5,772 nt of DNA from Candidatus Zhuqueibacterota bacterium (GTDB lineage Bacteria; Zhuqueibacterota; Zhuqueibacteria; Residuimicrobiales; Krinioviventaceae). The DNA lies in assembly GCA_003854995.1 (NCBI GenBank), contig RQOI01000363.1, forward strand, positions 1 to 5,772, given 5' to 3'. Each line of letters starts with the position of its first letter. The first letter of the stretch is position 1. This document shows, piece after piece, positions 5,567 through 5,772 of the stretch. The translations under genes and the position numbers were made by a program. The notes under the pieces were generated by a model. That model was not told the origin of the DNA. It did no database searches and worked only from the letters and a program-made list of their open reading frames with translations.

Positions 5567-5772
5567 ATGAAGCCAGTCATTGTAACAAAAGAGATAACAA
5601 AAATATATCACGTCGGTGAGATTCAGGTGCACGCCTTGCGCGGCGTCAATCTCACCGTTCAGGGCGGCGAGTTTTTATCGATCATGGGCGCATCGGGTTC
5701 GGGCAAATCCACGCTCATGAACGTCATCGGCTGCCTGGATGTGCCCACCGCCGGCAGCTATTACCTCGATGA
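5567..5772 (+). CDS. ABC transporter ATP-binding protein, MacB/LolD-like, 3' end outside the window
   Basis: The first 68 codons, read from ATG 5567, encode the N-terminal part of an ABC ATPase. The protein starts with the usual strand VTKEITKIYHVGEIQVHALRG, has the aromatic A-loop residue Y14 that stacks on adenine, and a complete Walker A motif GASGSGKST (41-49). MNVIGCLDVPTAG follows, the wording typical of the MacB/LolD/FtsE-like subfamily. The Q-loop, signature motif, Walker B and any fused permease domain lie beyond the window, so a MacB fusion cannot be told from a separate ATPase with a separate FtsX-like permease. The gene follows the adaptor by 108 nt in the same direction, the usual order of MacA-MacB type exporters. 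No strong Shine-Dalgarno precedes the ATG, but the start matches the family's N-terminus. Confidence 0.9.
   Translation, partial: MKPVIVTKEITKIYHVGEIQVHALRGVNLTVQGGEFLSIMGASGSGKSTLMNVIGCLDVPTAGSYYLD

Overview
This window looks like a fragment of a Gram-negative bacterial chromosome, possibly from an environmental lineage related to the Fibrobacteres-Chlorobi-Bacteroidetes (FCB) group. That placement is an inference from three things: a MacA/MacB-type efflux locus, a possible Bacteroidetes-like promoter, and nevertheless clear Shine-Dalgarno sites. No marker gene is present to fix the taxon. All supported genes lie on the + strand.

The left three quarters (about 1-4229) is a compact serine/threonine phospho-signalling cassette. 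Gene 1 (119-2236) encodes two cytoplasmic FHA (phosphothreonine-binding) domains, an acidic threonine-containing linker, one membrane helix and an extracytoplasmic domain of about eight FG-GAP/PQQ-like repeats, probably a beta-propeller. Gene 2 (2324-3118) is a complete PP2C-family protein phosphatase. Gene 3 (3102-4229) is a Hanks-type Ser/Thr kinase with a C-terminal membrane anchor, overlapping gene 2 by 17 nt. Kinase, phosphatase and phosphothreonine reader are thus encoded side by side. A plausible model is that the kinase and phosphatase set the phosphorylation state of the FHA protein or its partners, while the propeller senses or binds something outside the membrane. The PP2C/kinase/FHA trio resembles the PppA/PpkA/Fha1 switch of type VI secretion, but no secretion gene is visible here.

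Between genes 1 and 2 lies a strong intrinsic-terminator-like hairpin with a T-tract, placed directly before the ribosome binding site of the phosphatase. It could set the ratio of reader to enzymes. Another hairpin sits in the leader of gene 1, close to where a candidate promoter would start transcription.

The right quarter (about 4376-5772) is different: more GC-rich, and holding the remains of an ABC export operon. A MacA/HlyD-like periplasmic adaptor lacks its signal/anchor and the first half of its lipoyl domain. It is followed by a palindromic intergenic repeat and the start of a MacB/LolD-type ATPase that runs off the window. The abrupt change at about 4367-4379 is either a genuine recombination breakpoint or an assembly join, and is the main structural anomaly of the window.
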